A stretch of DNA of 64,000 nt. It comes from Malus domestica. Its lineage: Eukaryota; Streptophyta; Magnoliopsida; Rosales; Rosaceae. Of the stretch, positions 1 to 13,500 are shown piece by piece (position 1 is the stretch's first letter; every line of letters begins with the position of its first letter). The translations under genes and the position numbers were made by a program. The stretch covers positions 1,438,501 through 1,502,500 of the forward strand of contig NC_091675.1 in the NCBI RefSeq assembly GCF_042453785.1, read 5' to 3'. The notes beneath the pieces were generated by a model. It made no database searches. It was not told the DNA's origin and saw only the letters and a list, made by a program, of their open reading frames with translations.

Positions 1-820
1 GCTAACACAAAAAAAAAAGATCATTGTTTTATCAAATTACTATATAAATAAATATATATAGCCTCATATAGAGCTCAAAATATATAACCCCTCATTAAGA
101 AAAATTCTTTTATAAAGTTCCAAAGATTATTTGGAGCTCTAAAATAAATTATATCCATCGCTTTTTCAACCTCGTATGCGCCCTTCGCTAAAAATGGTCT
201 TACGCAAAGTTTTTCCTTGGCAAAGATTCTAGGTACATCAAGTCTGTGCCTTTCCGTACAAGGTATGGTGGGGCTATGAATAGATATTTTGTTGCAAAGT
301 TTTTCCTTGGCAAAGACTCTAGATATATCAAGTATGTGCCTTTCCGTACAAGGTATGGTGGGGCTATGAATAGATATTTTGTTGCTATTTAAATAAGAAA
401 TTATTATTGACATTTTAAAAATTTTATTCTACATTTCTCAGTATTTTTGTTTTTAAATATAGAAAATTAGAAGTGTAGAATTATAATTTTAAAGTGCTAA
501 TAATAATTCCTTTTAAATAAGCAGCTTTTGATGGCAGGACAATGTTGGCGTTTTAGTGCCAGCATCAAGATGGCGTTTTAGTGCAAAAGTCCTCCTCTTA
601 GGGTGGTCCTCCTCCCAAGCTGGACGCTTTTCTGTGACAGATGATTGGACCTTGTGTGTGGCGGGGAAGCTGGACTCCAAAGCTATTTAAAAAAGATGAT
701 TGGACCTTTTCTGTGGCAGATGATTGGTCCTCCTCCAAAGCTCAAAAGTTTTGGGTTCAAAAGTCATGGACGGTGAAAGAAACATCTTATTCGTCATCTT
801 CTTAGCTATCTAATTGTGAA
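1..820. other. Intergenic, no gene seen
   Basis: AT-rich sequence at the left edge. Apart from the 90-bp tandem duplication listed separately, I see no coding exon or RNA gene here. Confidence 0.5.
204..383. repeat. 90-bp tandem duplication
   Basis: Two head-to-tail copies with a 90-bp period, each starting GCAAAGTTTTTCCTTGG and ending near GATATTTTGTT, differ at only a few bases. The minus strand reads open through both copies because 90 is a multiple of three. I do not recognise the encoded peptide and do not call it a gene. The near identity points to a recent duplication. Confidence 0.85.
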
Positions 821-1011
821 GGAGAATGATTATCTCCCCTTTTATTTTTCTCTCCCTCTCCCTCTTTCTCTTCATTTCTATTTGAATGGTTATGATTAAG
901 TCACGTCAACATCTTATATTAATTTTTTTATAGAAAGAGAAAGACAAAATAAAAACTGTAAGAGGAGAAGATGAAATGAGATGTAAAGAGGAAGGAAGAG
1001 AATCTTAATCC
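821..1011. mobile_element. Short MITE-like element, same family as the one at 34.65 kb
   Basis: The core, with TTAAGTCACGTCAACATCTTAT followed by a T-rich stretch, closely matches the left arm of the foldback element at 34650-34860. The ends are only weakly inverted. It has no coding capacity. The boundaries are approximate. Confidence 0.4.
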
Positions 1012-1120
1012 TATACTTCCTTTGAGGCCATTATGAGGAGGAATTCATTGGTAAAAACGAATAGACCACGTGTTTGTCTAATCAAACGCATTGGATGGGA
1101 CTGAAATTTAAGAGGGGTAT

Positions 1121-1847
1121 TAGGCCATCTCCAATCGAAGGAGGCTCAAAGGGCTTGTTTTAGCCTTTTGATCCTCCAAGAAATTAATATTTTAATGAAT
1201 AGTGCAAGACCACATTTCTTACCATCTCCAATTGAGGGCCAAATGACCATATGGCCAAATATAGTCATGTGACAAAAAATCATCTCCAACTGAAGGCCAC
1301 AGGGCCAAACATAATTTATTGTTTAAATTTAAAAACTACAACAACTTAAATTTAAAAACTACTACAACATCTTTGGGTCAAAAGAAGCATGAAGTAAACG
1401 TTTAAGTTTTATGTTGTTAAATGTTTTTAAAACTGTTGTTTAAGTTTCATGTTGTTAAATGTTTTTTTATATTGTATAATTTTTATGTTGTTTAATGTTA
1501 TTTAATGTTGCTTAACATTGTTTAATATTGTTTCATGTAACTTAATGTTATTTAATGGCTTAGGAAGTTATAAAAAAAATAGAATTTTTATTTTTATGTT
1601 TTAATTTTGTAAAAAAAACTGTAAAAAAAAAATTCAAATATAACGGCTAGCTAACGTCAACTAACCTTTGCATTCAAATTTTCTAGCCCGGTGCGAGGTT
1701 GGCTGGGTTGGGCCAGTCAATTGACCCTTTGGCCTTTTTTGTTCCGTGGGGCCCACGAGCCCTTTGGCCTAGCCCTCGGTTGGAGACGATTTTCAAGCTA
1801 TTTTGGCCATCTGGCCCTCTGGACCTTTTGGTTGGAGATGACCTTAA
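1121..1847. mobile_element. Non-autonomous DNA transposon (MITE) with GGCCATCTCCAA-type ends
   Basis: The left end reads TAGGCCATCTCCAATCGAAG. The right end, read in reverse complement, is TTAAGGTCATCTCCAACCAA, so the element has imperfect terminal inverted repeats of about 20 bp. The GGCCATCTCCAA motif recurs inside it, near 1232 and 1282. It spans about 727 bp with no transposase frame. The superfamily is not certain. Confidence 0.6.
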
Positions 1848-4530
1848 TAGGTGCACAAACATCCACGTGGTCCGATCGTCCAATCATAAGAATTTCTCTC
1901 TATTGATAGTGGAAGAGAAATTGATCTCTTATGACAATACGTAATTGGTTTTAAATACCGTCATATTAATTTGAGATATCGCCGCAATATCATTTTTATC
2001 TGAGAAAAGTTTATCCTAAAAGCAAGGGACTAGTCAAACAAGGGATCCATAACATTATCACAACTTTCCCACAACTGGACTTAATATATTAAAAATTCAA
2101 AGAATCAAAGACATTTAGTGGATTTTTTAAACAAAGATTTCAAGCACATTGACCTGAATATATATGTTATCTCCTTGCTCCTCCATTGCTGCAGCATCTC
2201 CAAGGGCAAGAATCCCAGCAAGCAACTTGTCTGAACGGAACAAACCGCATCGGACATTCGCTCATTAAAAACATGTTGCACAATGTAAATTATTCAAACA
2301 CAAAACACATAAGCGACCATCAACGTTAGCAGAAAAAACATGTAAGTCCTAGGATTGACTATTTGCATCAAATGACTGTGTGTCTGTGCCTGCCATTAGG
2401 GTCCACCGTGTTGGTGCGGCTAAGGAAACAAAATCTTTAGGTCATGCATCAAACGATTGTGTCTGTACCTACCAAAGATCACTCAAATTTATGTCAGTGG
2501 TATGTGGATCTACCTCTTCCCACTAACACAATCTTTAGGTCATGTTTTTTACCAAAACAAAATCTTTAGGTCATGCTAAATCCAAAAGGAAGTGTAGAAA
2601 AACAACATATTCTTAAGAAAAAGTTATACTAGATTTGGTTTCTATGCAAGGACTAAGGAGTTAGGAGAAGGTAGGTAAAAAGTGTTGAAGAAATGAAAAC
2701 AAGTAATGTCAAAGGAATCACTAATTGTAACTGATTAAAATTTGAATTGTTAGACAATATAATTGACCAATATGGTTCAATCTCTAGCAATAATACTGCA
2801 ACACATGTCCTTTTCAATTTAGTAACTACCACGTCTATTACTGTTCATAATGGTTGGAGACATTGATTTTTGTTAAAGCAGTTCATTGTTCAAGAAGTCA
2901 AGTGATATAGTAACTCCTTCAAGACCGTCTAAGACCCAAATCCACCAAATAGTTGAAAATGCTATTAAATAAGTCCGAAGTTCAAATTTCCAATCCCACA
3001 TTTTGCCATCTTGGCCCATTGTTGATGCTCTGAGAGGGTAGACTTCCAATAACAGTCAGTGCATTCAAGTATTCATTAGAAATCAATTTTCCTCATCCGT
3101 TAATGTCTAACTAATATAAATTCAGGATTTCAATTCTTTATAAATTTTTCTGATCGTTCCACCCACCAAGTTACTCAAAATCTGCAGAGAACAACTCAGT
3201 AGCATAAGAATAACATGCCTTCCGTTTGCCACACGAAGCTTATTATTCTTTTGGTTGTTAGGCAATGGTAGTAGTATTAGGTGCCTTTTCATGTCTGATT
3301 TATCAAATAACCAAGTCAGTGAACTACTCAAACCAAGATATATCAACGGATGATATTCCTCTAGGAAGGATCACCATTCATTGGAGAAACCCTGAACTTC
3401 ATGGCTGCCATTAACCGTGGAAAGGGGTTTTACGAGTTTGTTCATCTTCCTCCGGTAGTAACTCTCTTTGGTTTCATGATCTACCTTTATAATTTTTCTG
3501 TCAAACAGACGGGCCAACAGTCCACCACCAACTGCCCTAATAGTGTTATCCAATTTATAACTTGTCACTTGTACTGTAGATGTGAGGTTTTATCACAAAA
3601 TGTCTTAGTGTAAATATAAATATAAGTGAAACCACTTAATATTTTATTTTCAATTTTGTTAAATTGTCAGCATCAGATTCTTATATTCTTCTGCAGCACC
3701 GTAACTTCTGTGAGTGCAGGCAGGAAATTGCTTTAGGACCAACATATTTGGGGAGACGAGGGTTTTCGTTTCGAGCACGGAGTCAGGCTTCAGCAAAGGC
3801 GGTCTTAAACAATGACTTTGGGAGATTCAGCAAGAGATGCTTGAAATCTATCGTTGAGCTACGCAACTGCTCATCATAAAAATATAAAACTTTGACGGGA
3901 ACAAGTTGAATGGCTTGTGAATGTCTTTTAATTGGAATCACTCAAAAATTCGTTCGTTGGTTTACTTTTTGCTCATAAGTGTTTCGCATGTCATATGTTA
4001 GAAATATAAATTAAAGTATCAAAATTTCACCAAAATAATTATCAAAATATACGAAAAATATGATAAAATATATAATATTAAAATCAACTCATAAACTCCT
4101 TTGACATAACGAAGAACTGAATGTCACTACCGGTTCTTATTTAAAAATACTTCCTAGGAAATAACTAATGTTCACAAATCACGAGCGCCTTTCTTAAAAA
4201 GCATGCCAAATTTTATAATAAAAGTTTAAACTGTTTTTTGAAAAATCATTGAATTTTTGGATATCTAAAAGTGCTTTAATATATTCAGAGAGCATTTCAA
4301 ACAGATCTTGGGTGGTTAGTTTTTGTGACCTATTTGTATGGTGTTTTGTATATTTCCTTTTTGGAGCAGATAACTTGCAAAGCTATGTGCAAGATGTTGA
4401 TAAGCGCGGAAAGCGGATACGAACTAGTGTTTAAAAACCCGGGACTAGATTTTACAAAGGACTTCAGGTAAAATACTATTCCGCCTTCGGATCCTATATA
4501 AAGAGGCCCAAAATGTCTCATAAATGGGCT
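1848..4530. other. Intergenic, no gene assigned
   Basis: Mostly low-complexity AT-rich DNA. Short open frames on the minus strand at about 3122-3568 (for example one containing YKLDNTIRAVGGGLLARLFD) and a stretch at 2060-2230 look mildly protein-like. They do not join into a gene I recognise, so I leave them unassigned. They could be remnants of a decayed gene. Confidence 0.4.
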
Positions 4531-4535
4531 TTGTA

Positions 4536-4980
4536 TGTCAAAATTATCAAGGAAACAGAACAAATGCCTATTTCTAAGAATACCGATATTGTTCTCAATT
4601 TGGTAATTACTATATGCACAATCCGTTAAGTGTGGGGTTAAAATATTTAAACTCTTCTTTTCTCAGAGATACAGTCGATGTGGAACCCTACAAGCGAGAC
4701 CAAGAGACCCACCATCATAGCCCGAGGCCAAGGGGACCCACCCATCATGTGGCAGTACGGGCCCGCTTCCTGACTCTGCTACCATGTCGAAATTATCAAA
4801 AAGACGGGTCAAAGCCGCACTTCCAACAAAACCGGTATAGTTCCACTTGCACAATCCGTTAGGTGTGGGGTTTTCTCACAACAAGTCTTGATATTAGTTG
4901 GGATGAGATTATGATATTTATTTATTTTTATTTTATTTATTTTTATTTCAGATATATAATTGATGTGAGATATTTCAACA
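4536..4980 (-). mobile_element. TRIM (terminal-repeat retrotransposon in miniature), fossil
   Basis: A 445-bp element is flanked on both sides by the 5-bp duplication TTGTA (4531-4535 and 4981-4985). On the minus strand it begins TGTTGAAATATC and ends TTTGACA, so it has TG...CA ends. The 5' LTR lies at about 4795-4980 and the 3' LTR at about 4536-4692. They share blocks such as the CACATC region and CCCCACAC.TAACGGATTGTGCA. Directly inside the 5' LTR is TGGTAGCAGAGTC, close to the initiator-Met tRNA primer-binding site. The internal region is only about 100 bp and non-coding. The LTRs are clearly diverged, so the insertion is old. Confidence 0.75.
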
Positions 4981-5230
4981 TTGTATTCATCCTTATGGGC
5001 TTGCAGGCCTAAGTTTTCAAAACCTAACAGGCTCAAACTGTATGATTCAGGCCAGAATGAAAATCATGGGAATAATTGGGGATGAAAGGATATAAGGGTT
5101 AACAGGCGCGCACTACTGCGCGGTGTTAGCGGATGAAGAGATCAAAGATAATATATTAACCATGATCATTGCAGGTCTGATAGAACAGCCAGCGCAACGA
5201 TATGGATCGATGGTCAAATTCTTAGACGAG

Positions 5231-8137
5231 TGATGAGGCGGTATTATACTATATACTTTATCTTACTTTTAGTGTTAATTTATTGGTTATTTTGGTAGAA
5301 TTTTGATACTTTGTTATGTATTTCAATGTAGGATATTCGACTTCCTCTGAAGCAAAAAGTAATGAAACGGAAGAATTTTGAAGTGATTCAAATTGGAGGA
5401 CGTTCATATGTCTCTCAACTTGTTTATGTCAAAATTTCAGCAATTTTTACTAAGCGGTTATTTTCTGGCGATTAAATAAATAAGCAGTGCGCGTTGCTGG
5501 AAAGTAACGTTTTTGGGCTTTAGTGCAGTTTTTGGAGCCCAAGATGATCTCAGATGAGTTCGTGGCTTTCTGGAGAAGTGTTCAGAATAGTCCAAACTTT
5601 AGATCCAGCTATTTTGGGCCGATTTTGGAGCTGATATAGGTCCAAACCGTGGCTGTGAAGGATTTTGGGTGAATTTTCAAGTTAATTTAGGAATATATTT
5701 CCTAATTTATTTCAATTTATTTGGTTTCCTAATCTTATTCTAAGACCTTTAGTAGTTAGGGTTTTATTTTGTAGTAGTATAAATAAGGCTTTTTAGCCAT
5801 TAGGGTTTAAGAGGGAGATAAGGAGGAGGATGCACGCAATTTGGCTTTAGAGAGCTTTTGACGATTCAAGTTTATTTTCAAGGTGTTTTCTATCAATTTT
5901 CTTAATAATATTTTATTTTATGATTGTTAGTAACTAGTTTCGTTTGCTAGGACGAGGCCACAAGCCTTAGCAAGAACATGTAGTTTCTTTTCAATTTGCT
6001 TATGAAATTATGCATGCAAGTTTTGAATTATTAATCACTGTGTTGAAACTATCTAATTGTCTTGATGATTGACCACCATTACGATATTTAGAAAGGTAAT
6101 TTGATGTAATTTTGACAGATGACTGTCCCTGGAATTGGCGCTGACTTCTTATGGTTAATATGTGTAACTTTTTAGGATAGACGACACGTCTTAAGGGTTA
6201 TATGGTTTTTCAAAAGGATTTCACAAAACTTAATAAGTCTTGCATGTTCACATTCGATCTGGACACCACGGACGAGTTGCATGTTAGATATACATTCTAT
6301 GTTGGAGGTTCCAAGTAGGGCATACTTTAGGAAAACCTAACCTTCAAAATATGCATGCGTAAGTGTTTGGACCCGATTTTACACTATTAGTCTGAGTAAT
6401 CTAGACCGTTGAATGAGCATAGCTCTTAACCGTTGGATGAAAAATGAAGATAATTTTGTTACTATTAAAGGATAATATTATGGGTTTTATCATAATAATT
6501 ATCTTTTAATTTGAATCATTTTAGCATTATATCTTCGAACAAGTACAATTCAAGTGGACTTGGAATTCCTGTTATCAGATTGGAGCAGCATGGTAGATTG
6601 GGTTTGAAAAGTCAGGATGCGTGGTTTGGGATAATGATGAAGTCATACAAATTGGAATGTCATTGGTGCATGGAAGTTGGACCATAGAGATTCACGGCTT
6701 GCGAGGCATTCAAACGTCATCAAAACCAATCTTTGGTTTAGAATGGTGCCATGCAAAAGATAAGGAAGGAGCACGTGGCATTGGGGGAGGGATCTGCAGG
6801 GTACGATACCATCAAATATCAGAATTGTTCCCTGGGGCCATTATCATAAATGCACGTGATCTACATCAGGGATTTTGGATATCGCATATTATGTGGAGAA
6901 GGTGGCTGAATCCCGATTGAACTCTACAAAGTTACCAGGTCGTGCCAAGCAAGAATTGAAACCTATAAATACAGAGGCAGTGACAACAAGAAGACTCTTC
7001 CAATTCAACACACAAGTTGCCCTGCGCAAACCTCGCTCTACGCAAAACCTCTCATCAACATTGAGATTTTTATTTTCTTTTTCACCAACACATTTTCAGT
7101 TTGGATAAACATCACTGTGAAGGCAACCGGCGAACATCTTCAATTTGGATAAACAACATTGCCGTTGTAGAATCAGCCGACCTCGAAACATCTTCAGTTT
7201 GGATAAACAGCACTGCGTCAAGGCGGACTGGTTATTTATCCAAGTCTCGGTCGAGAAGGGTTTTCAAATCCTTATTGCCAGAGGTCATTTCACGAGCCTT
7301 CTTGGTGAAGTGAAGTGTTACGAATCACTAGACTCGGCGTATTGAACACCAAGTTGTTTTATGATTGGATACTCACAAGTTGAGTTTAGAGTTTGGCATT
7401 CTGACTGCCGAACCACATTTACGATTAAGACGTACATCTGCTTTGAATATTTGTGTCCATATAGTTTGGTGTCGATTCGGCGTGCTTATACTCTTACGAA
7501 TATAATCGCCGTGATCGAATCCGACATCAACGATTTGTGAACTTCGTAGAACTAGTAGCCTTGTCTTCAAGCTCTATAACCTGAAGGTCGAGACGTGTTC
7601 CTTCCTCGGCTGCAATTGCAAGATCGAGAAGTCAGCAGTGCATCCGACGCAACATCAACATATTTTACTCTTCGGTCGAGCTCGGCCGACGAGTTGGCAC
7701 GCCTCACATCAACCGAATGACGTAGTTAGCTCATTAGTTACTCGGCCTGCGCGCCACGTAGGCTTGATAGTTTTTAGGGTCAACAGTAAGTCATAAGTAA
7801 TTGGAGAATTACATAAGATTGTTAAGGTGACAGCGGAACCCTAGTGCTTAAATTTATTTTCAAAACTATTTTCTTTTGTTTTCTTTACTTTCTCAACTTA
7901 TTTAATTATTTTTAATTAAATTAGTTTTTAATATTTTAGGTCATAAAATCAACATTTTCCAAAATTTGTTTTCAAATAATTAATTAAGATTTGGTTTTAA
8001 CATAAATTATTCATTCAATTTCAATCCCAGTGGAGAACGACCTTGCTTGAGCTGTTATACTACGATAACCTTGTACTATTGCAAGTATTTTTAGGTGTTT
8101 TTATCCTTACTTTTTATAGGTGGTAAAAATCTCTATA
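5231..8137 (+). mobile_element. Relic LTR-retrotransposon piece, probably solo LTR or non-autonomous element
   Basis: This looks like an LTR and leader of a widespread rosaceous LTR element. It has a TG start, a promoter-like stretch ending in TATAAATAAGG (near 5780), then a long leader with a characteristic AGTGGAGAACGACCTTGCTTG block near 8030. No gag or pol frame is present. The sequence ACGAG flanks the proposed ends (5226-5230 and 8138-8142), but the right end does not finish in CA, so that boundary is uncertain. It is interrupted by a younger element at 6364-7785. Without that insert it is about 1.48 kb. It looks old and incomplete. Confidence 0.5.
6364..7785 (+). mobile_element. Solo LTR (probably Ty3/gypsy type) nested in an older LTR element
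   Basis: A 1422-bp sequence starts TGTTTGGACCC and ends GGGTCAACA. The ends form a short inverted repeat, and perfect 5-bp target duplications GTAAG flank it (6359-6363, 7786-7790). A TATA box (CCTATAAATACAG, near 6961) and a downstream untranslated-leader-like region fit an LTR with U3, R and U5. No internal coding region is present, so this is a solo LTR left by recombination. Three imperfect units of about 45-55 bp, each starting TTTGGATAAACA, lie at about 7095-7215. The intact duplication suggests it is younger than its host element. The superfamily is inferred. Confidence 0.75.
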
Positions 8138-8681
8138 ACGAGAATCTGGAAGTACTTCACACTCAAAGTTCAAGCGTCACTTTCTCTTATTATTTTTTTA
8201 TAGCTGTATTAGTGAATAGTATGCTACTTGTTTTGTTTGATTGAAAAGGAAAGAACAACTTGGCGAGAAAAACTTCTTCGAAGTCATTTCATTCTTACAG
8301 TGGAGCATTACCGACATGACGTATGCTTCTTATGTACTATAATATACAATATCACGTTACTTTTGACATTTGTGTTATTTGACAAACCTATTATCGTCTA
8401 CAAGGTTGAGATTACACATGCGGACTTCTCTCAGTAGTGTGGACTGATGGCAATTGATCACATGGTCACATGCTCGATCGTTCTTGAAGACTTGCAAGTT
8501 GCAAGTATTAAAAACGATTGTTCTTGACATACTTCGTATAATTGATTGAACAAATGAGTGGTGTGTGTCAATTAGGTGGTGAGAATCCCTAAGGTTGGCT
8601 TCCATCGATGCCATGGTTTCCAATACTTGCTGCGAGATGGAAGGTTTGAGCTCTGAACAAATTAAATATGTTTGTTTCATT

Positions 8682-8683
<2 letters not shown>

Positions 8684-8726
<43 letters not shown>
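8684..8726. repeat. (CT)n microsatellite
   Basis: An uninterrupted dinucleotide run of about 21 CT units. It would be a usable length marker between cultivars. Confidence 0.95.
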
Positions 8727-8730
<4 letters not shown>

Positions 8731-10350
8731 ATCTCTCTTTCAGTGATCCTCAGACTCAGAAGTTCAATCCGTCAAGGTTTGACGTACGTATGAATGGATC
8801 AAATTCACCTCATTCAATTAATTTCTTGTTAAAATTAAGTTAAAATATGTACTGTACGCGATTAAAAATTACAGCTTACAACTCACTGAATTCGACTTTT
8901 TGATAAACTTAACTGCATGCATGCATGCAGGATGTATAGGAGTCAAAAGCACCGTACAGCTTCTCAGGTTTTGGGATGGGAGGGAGGACATGCCTGGGGA
9001 TGGTCATGGCCAAAGGCCCTGATCTTGGTCCTTCTCCATCGTCTCATCATTACGTACAAGGTCCACACTCCTACTTGTTGAATATGGGTAGTTAGCTTAA
9101 CACTGTATTTAAAATCACAATTAGGAACATATTAAATCAGCTTTGTTATGGATAGGAATATTCATAAGACGAAGGCATCGTTTCATTGTCTATCTTTTCA
9201 TTCAATTAGGGATTTGTTTAAAAATGTTTTTAAAATGGCTCAAATCAATTTTGGTGAAAATATCTTTGGAACTGCTCACCCGCTTTGGAATTGAACACAA
9301 TATAAAACCCTCTACTATGGCGAAAACGACAAGTACACCAAATTTGACCCTAGAATTCGTGCCAGAAAAAGATTGACTACAAAGTTAGAATCTCTTATCT
9401 GTCTTCCATTTCGGGATCATTCAACTTAAGATAATAGAAGGTAGCCTGAGCAATTCCAAATTAATTAAGGTGCCAAAAATACCAGCCAAGCTTCCCGGGA
9501 GATGGCGCCAAACTGTCTCCATTTTTTTCTATACAAACAATAATATATACTAAATTAATTTAAACTACATAAAGAACATCCAAATTCAAGTGCGAAGAAA
9601 TAACATATTGTTTTAACTAACTTAAATAAACTCAAACCTACTTTTGATTTTGTTAATTAGGAGCAATATACATTTTTTGCAATTGAAAAGGCCAATGTGC
9701 CTTAATTAATTAAAACGCACCATGACACCCCCAACTTACAACCATTTTGTCGCCTATAAAGGGAATGATCAGTGGGTAATACCATATACCTTTTGTTGGA
9801 TCATTTTCCTTTCTATTTCACTCACTTTTTTTTTAGAATTTCTTCCTGTTCTTTTCCCTCATGAGATTTTTTTTAAAGACGATATTATGAAATAAAATTA
9901 CATGAATTGAACCATCATAGGTCATTTTCAGGTAATGTCGAAAAAAAGGTTATAAAGACTAGTTTAATTACCACTTCACTTTTTTTGTTTTGAAATCTAT
10001 GGATAGAGACAATCCACGTTCCACTAATAAATCAACTTTCTACATCACTTCTTTCATCTCCTTTTTATTATCTCAATCACTATTACCCTCTCTGTTTTAA
10101 TATACATACTCTACCCTTCACAAGTAATTAATTTTTAAAATTTCATTTGCATTGGTTTGAAATAAGAAAAGCAAAACCAAAAAAAAACATACTACTTTGT
10201 ATTTAATTAATTAATTAATTAATCTCAGTTTTCCATATTTCAATTATGCATGGATATTTTTTTTTTCACTCACAAGTAACAAGAGCCACCCTGAGAATGT
10301 GCAGAAGGTGCCACCACATAGGGTCCCTGATTCGGAAAGGCCCCACTAAG

Positions 10351-10501
10351 GACTCGTTGGAAATGCTTTTAAAATGACTGAATGTGTTTTTTTTTTTTGT
10401 GAAAAATGTTTCTAAAACTAATCGTTAGTAAAAATGCAAATGTTTTTTACACCTAAAAATATTTGCACTAAAAGCACATTCCAAACTAGCCAAAATTTCT
10501 T
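10351..10501. mobile_element. Short hAT-like MITE
   Basis: The left end GACTCGTTGGAAATGCTTTT and the right end AAAAGCACATTCCAAACTAGC are imperfect inverted repeats. The interior resembles the abundant rosaceous MITE family with TTTGGAAGTGCTTTT-type ends. It has no coding capacity. The family assignment is from memory of similar elements. Confidence 0.5.
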
Positions 10502-13500
10502 GGATTATTAATTTCAATCTTTAGTTCTACCTAATTATCATTTAAAGAAACGTTAAACAAATACTCTGAAAAACTCTTCCATCAATTCAACATCTACTTC
10601 ACTATGTATTGTTGTACTTTTTTCTTTTCATTTTTCAGCTCTAATAAATTAAAGAATCCAATTGTTATTTAAAATTCAGACAATGACATTGAAAGTCATC
10701 AAACTAATTTCTCATTCAATAAGCACAACCTAATAAAACAATTCATGTACATGATCTGTAACATAGACACTTGAAAATGCTTAGTATAAGGACTCGGCAT
10801 TTGGGTTTGATTTCTTAATCGCAAATTTTAATTAGCTGGGGCCAGAATTTTGTTTTAAGTGTGTGAGTTGTTTCATTTTAGGGTTGCAACATGGATTATA
10901 TATCTTCTCTTTAGGATGCATTCTGCTGTTTATGATGTTGACTTAGCCAATCACTGCATATGCCTCTCCATTTGTTTAAAGAAAAGCACCGTTTAATTGT
11001 GACTTGCCACCAACTTAATGCAATCTAGTGTGTGGTGTGGCCTTCTAATTAAAATCCTAAATTTTCTTTTAGCACCAACTTTTATCCCTGTTCTGTATGA
11101 AATATATGAGACAGAATAAATAGGTATAAACCGGCTACTTCACCAAGAATTTGAGAGGATTAATTATTTGATAATTAAGTAATAAAAATTTGAAAGAAAA
11201 AAATGTAGGGCATGTTTACTTACATATAATAGGAATTTAAATCATTTTGATTTCAAGTTCATTTCGTTTACTAAACCAAATCCTTCACTTCTTAACTTTT
11301 CTATATATGTACTAACATGTATAGAATTGGAACAGTGAATTTCCTCGTAAAATTCGTAATCAAATGCTTAAAAATCAAGAATCAAATCAACAAGGGATGA
11401 CTTGTTGATCTAGTTTCATTTTATTACTACCCATATTTCTATGTTGTGTCATTCTTTCCTTCTCTCGTATATTTCTCGAGTAAACATGGCCTCATTTTAC
11501 TTTCATAAGATGGTTATCAAGAGAAGCAATAACAAAAACCCAGGACAAGGGTAGTATTGCTCCAACAAAATATAGAGACAACTACATTATACAAATCAAA
11601 TCTTTTATACGAGTTTATAGAGCCAAACTTATCGGTTTCAGATCAACAATGTTGTTTTTTTTTTTAACGTTTTTGTGGCTGTCTTCAACTAATAAAGAGA
11701 CATATAAATCGTGTTTTGAAGATGAAAACTGGATTGTCCAATATGTTACACATGTATCCTGTATTCCTTCCAATCACATAGTATATAGAAAAAATACTTT
11801 AATTTCATGGATGTTTTTCTTGTCGAGTTTAAATTCATCGGGTTAGTGCCATTTGTTCGGATGGAGTGGGTCGGCCAAACAAAATGATTGGAGATGTTTT
11901 TACTAAAAATATAAATGTATAGCACCACGAGTGTAGGTGGTGCTAGAGGGTAGACTTGCTAGTGCCTAACGAATAAATAAAAACAACTTTAAAAAGTCTT
12001 AAAAGAGAAAGGAAATTTGGTGTTACGTGCTAATAGTGCACGAGAAAAGCTGCTTAATGCTTTTGGCTTTTGTTGTCCCAGAAGGCAATTGTCAAGTGGA
12101 TAAGAGGAAACTGCTTCATTGTAAAGAAGCCTCCCCTCAATAATAAGTCCTCACAAATACGAATTGTACTAATCCTTCCACAACTCCACACAAAAGCAAT
12201 AATTTATTTTGTGCAACCACCACTAAATAACAAAGTCTTCTTTCTCGAGAACTAAGTTGTAATATTATAACACTTGTGTACGGGATCGTGTTCTTTGCAC
12301 ACTGAAAATGTTTTCCTCCTTCACCTCCCTTTTGTTTATTTCTTGTACAATGGTTCTCCTAAACCACTCAAAATAAATGAGAGGAAAAAAAAAAGCAATG
12401 ACGTGAGAAAAAAGAATTTGGATAATGGAAATTAGAAGTTGTATTTATAGAATAAAAACGCTTGTAAAATGGAAGGACAATTAAGATATTTAGATAGTGG
12501 CAACCTTGCCTACATGTATAAGGCGTGCTTTAGAAATTATAATCGCAAAACTGTGTGTAACTTTGCAAAAACAATTAGTGAAAACGTAATCATGAGAGAC
12601 CTAAATGGAAGACATGAGGCAATCCATAGTCTAATTTATAGAATACCTAAAAGGCTAAAAGTAGATGAGAAAAAGTGAGTTTTTTCATAAGAACAATGGG
12701 TAATACTAGATTATTTATCTAGCATAACTTGATTAACGTGTTTTATTTTCAATAAGTCAGACATCACATGATTTGCAAATTTGGTCTCCTAAAAAATGGA
12801 ATGATACATCAATTCCTATATTGTTGGGTGATTATTGATTAATGCCATGCACTTATAAGCTGGAAAAAAAAGCCATGGAATAATTGGGTTTCAAAGTTAA
12901 AATCATAAATTGCGCAAAATGAATCATGTTAGTAAATCCCATAAAACATTGCCGTTAATGCCAATGGTAACCAAATATTTTCCTTCATGATGAAGGTGTT
13001 CGTTTGTGGTTTGAGGAACCTCCAAATCTCGGACCTTGGACCTTTAGTTAGAAAATGTAATGCTTGAACTGGACTTTCCGCAGTTTCCTTGTTGTATTGT
13101 CTCAAGATATTTTCTCATGAATGAAATACTATCGTTGCCCTAGAAAATAGCTTACAGCAGTAAGACAAAAAATGGTGGACAAGAAGCCACAAAGCATGCA
13201 CAAGAGTTGACTACCGATCCTTTAGTTTAGGTGAAGCAAAACATCAATCTTACATTCCAAGCACGCGGAAAAATGACAAAACCTCCCTCCTCATCACCTC
13301 ATCAAGCAAATACCAACACAATATAACACAACAGACGCAACCTCGTCAATCCATAGGGATTTCCAAGTGCCCACTTTGTTTCTTTCTTTTTCTATAAAAC
13401 CCGCAAAATACATTATTCACCACAAACTGAGCCAAATTTTGCTCAAGTTGCCTTAATTCTTTCGTAAAAAAATATTAACAGAAACAAAAAAATAATAATA

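Noticed and set aside
3122-3568. Protein-like minus-strand frames
   Set aside because: No recognised domain and no splice-consistent gene model. Left as unassigned intergenic sequence.
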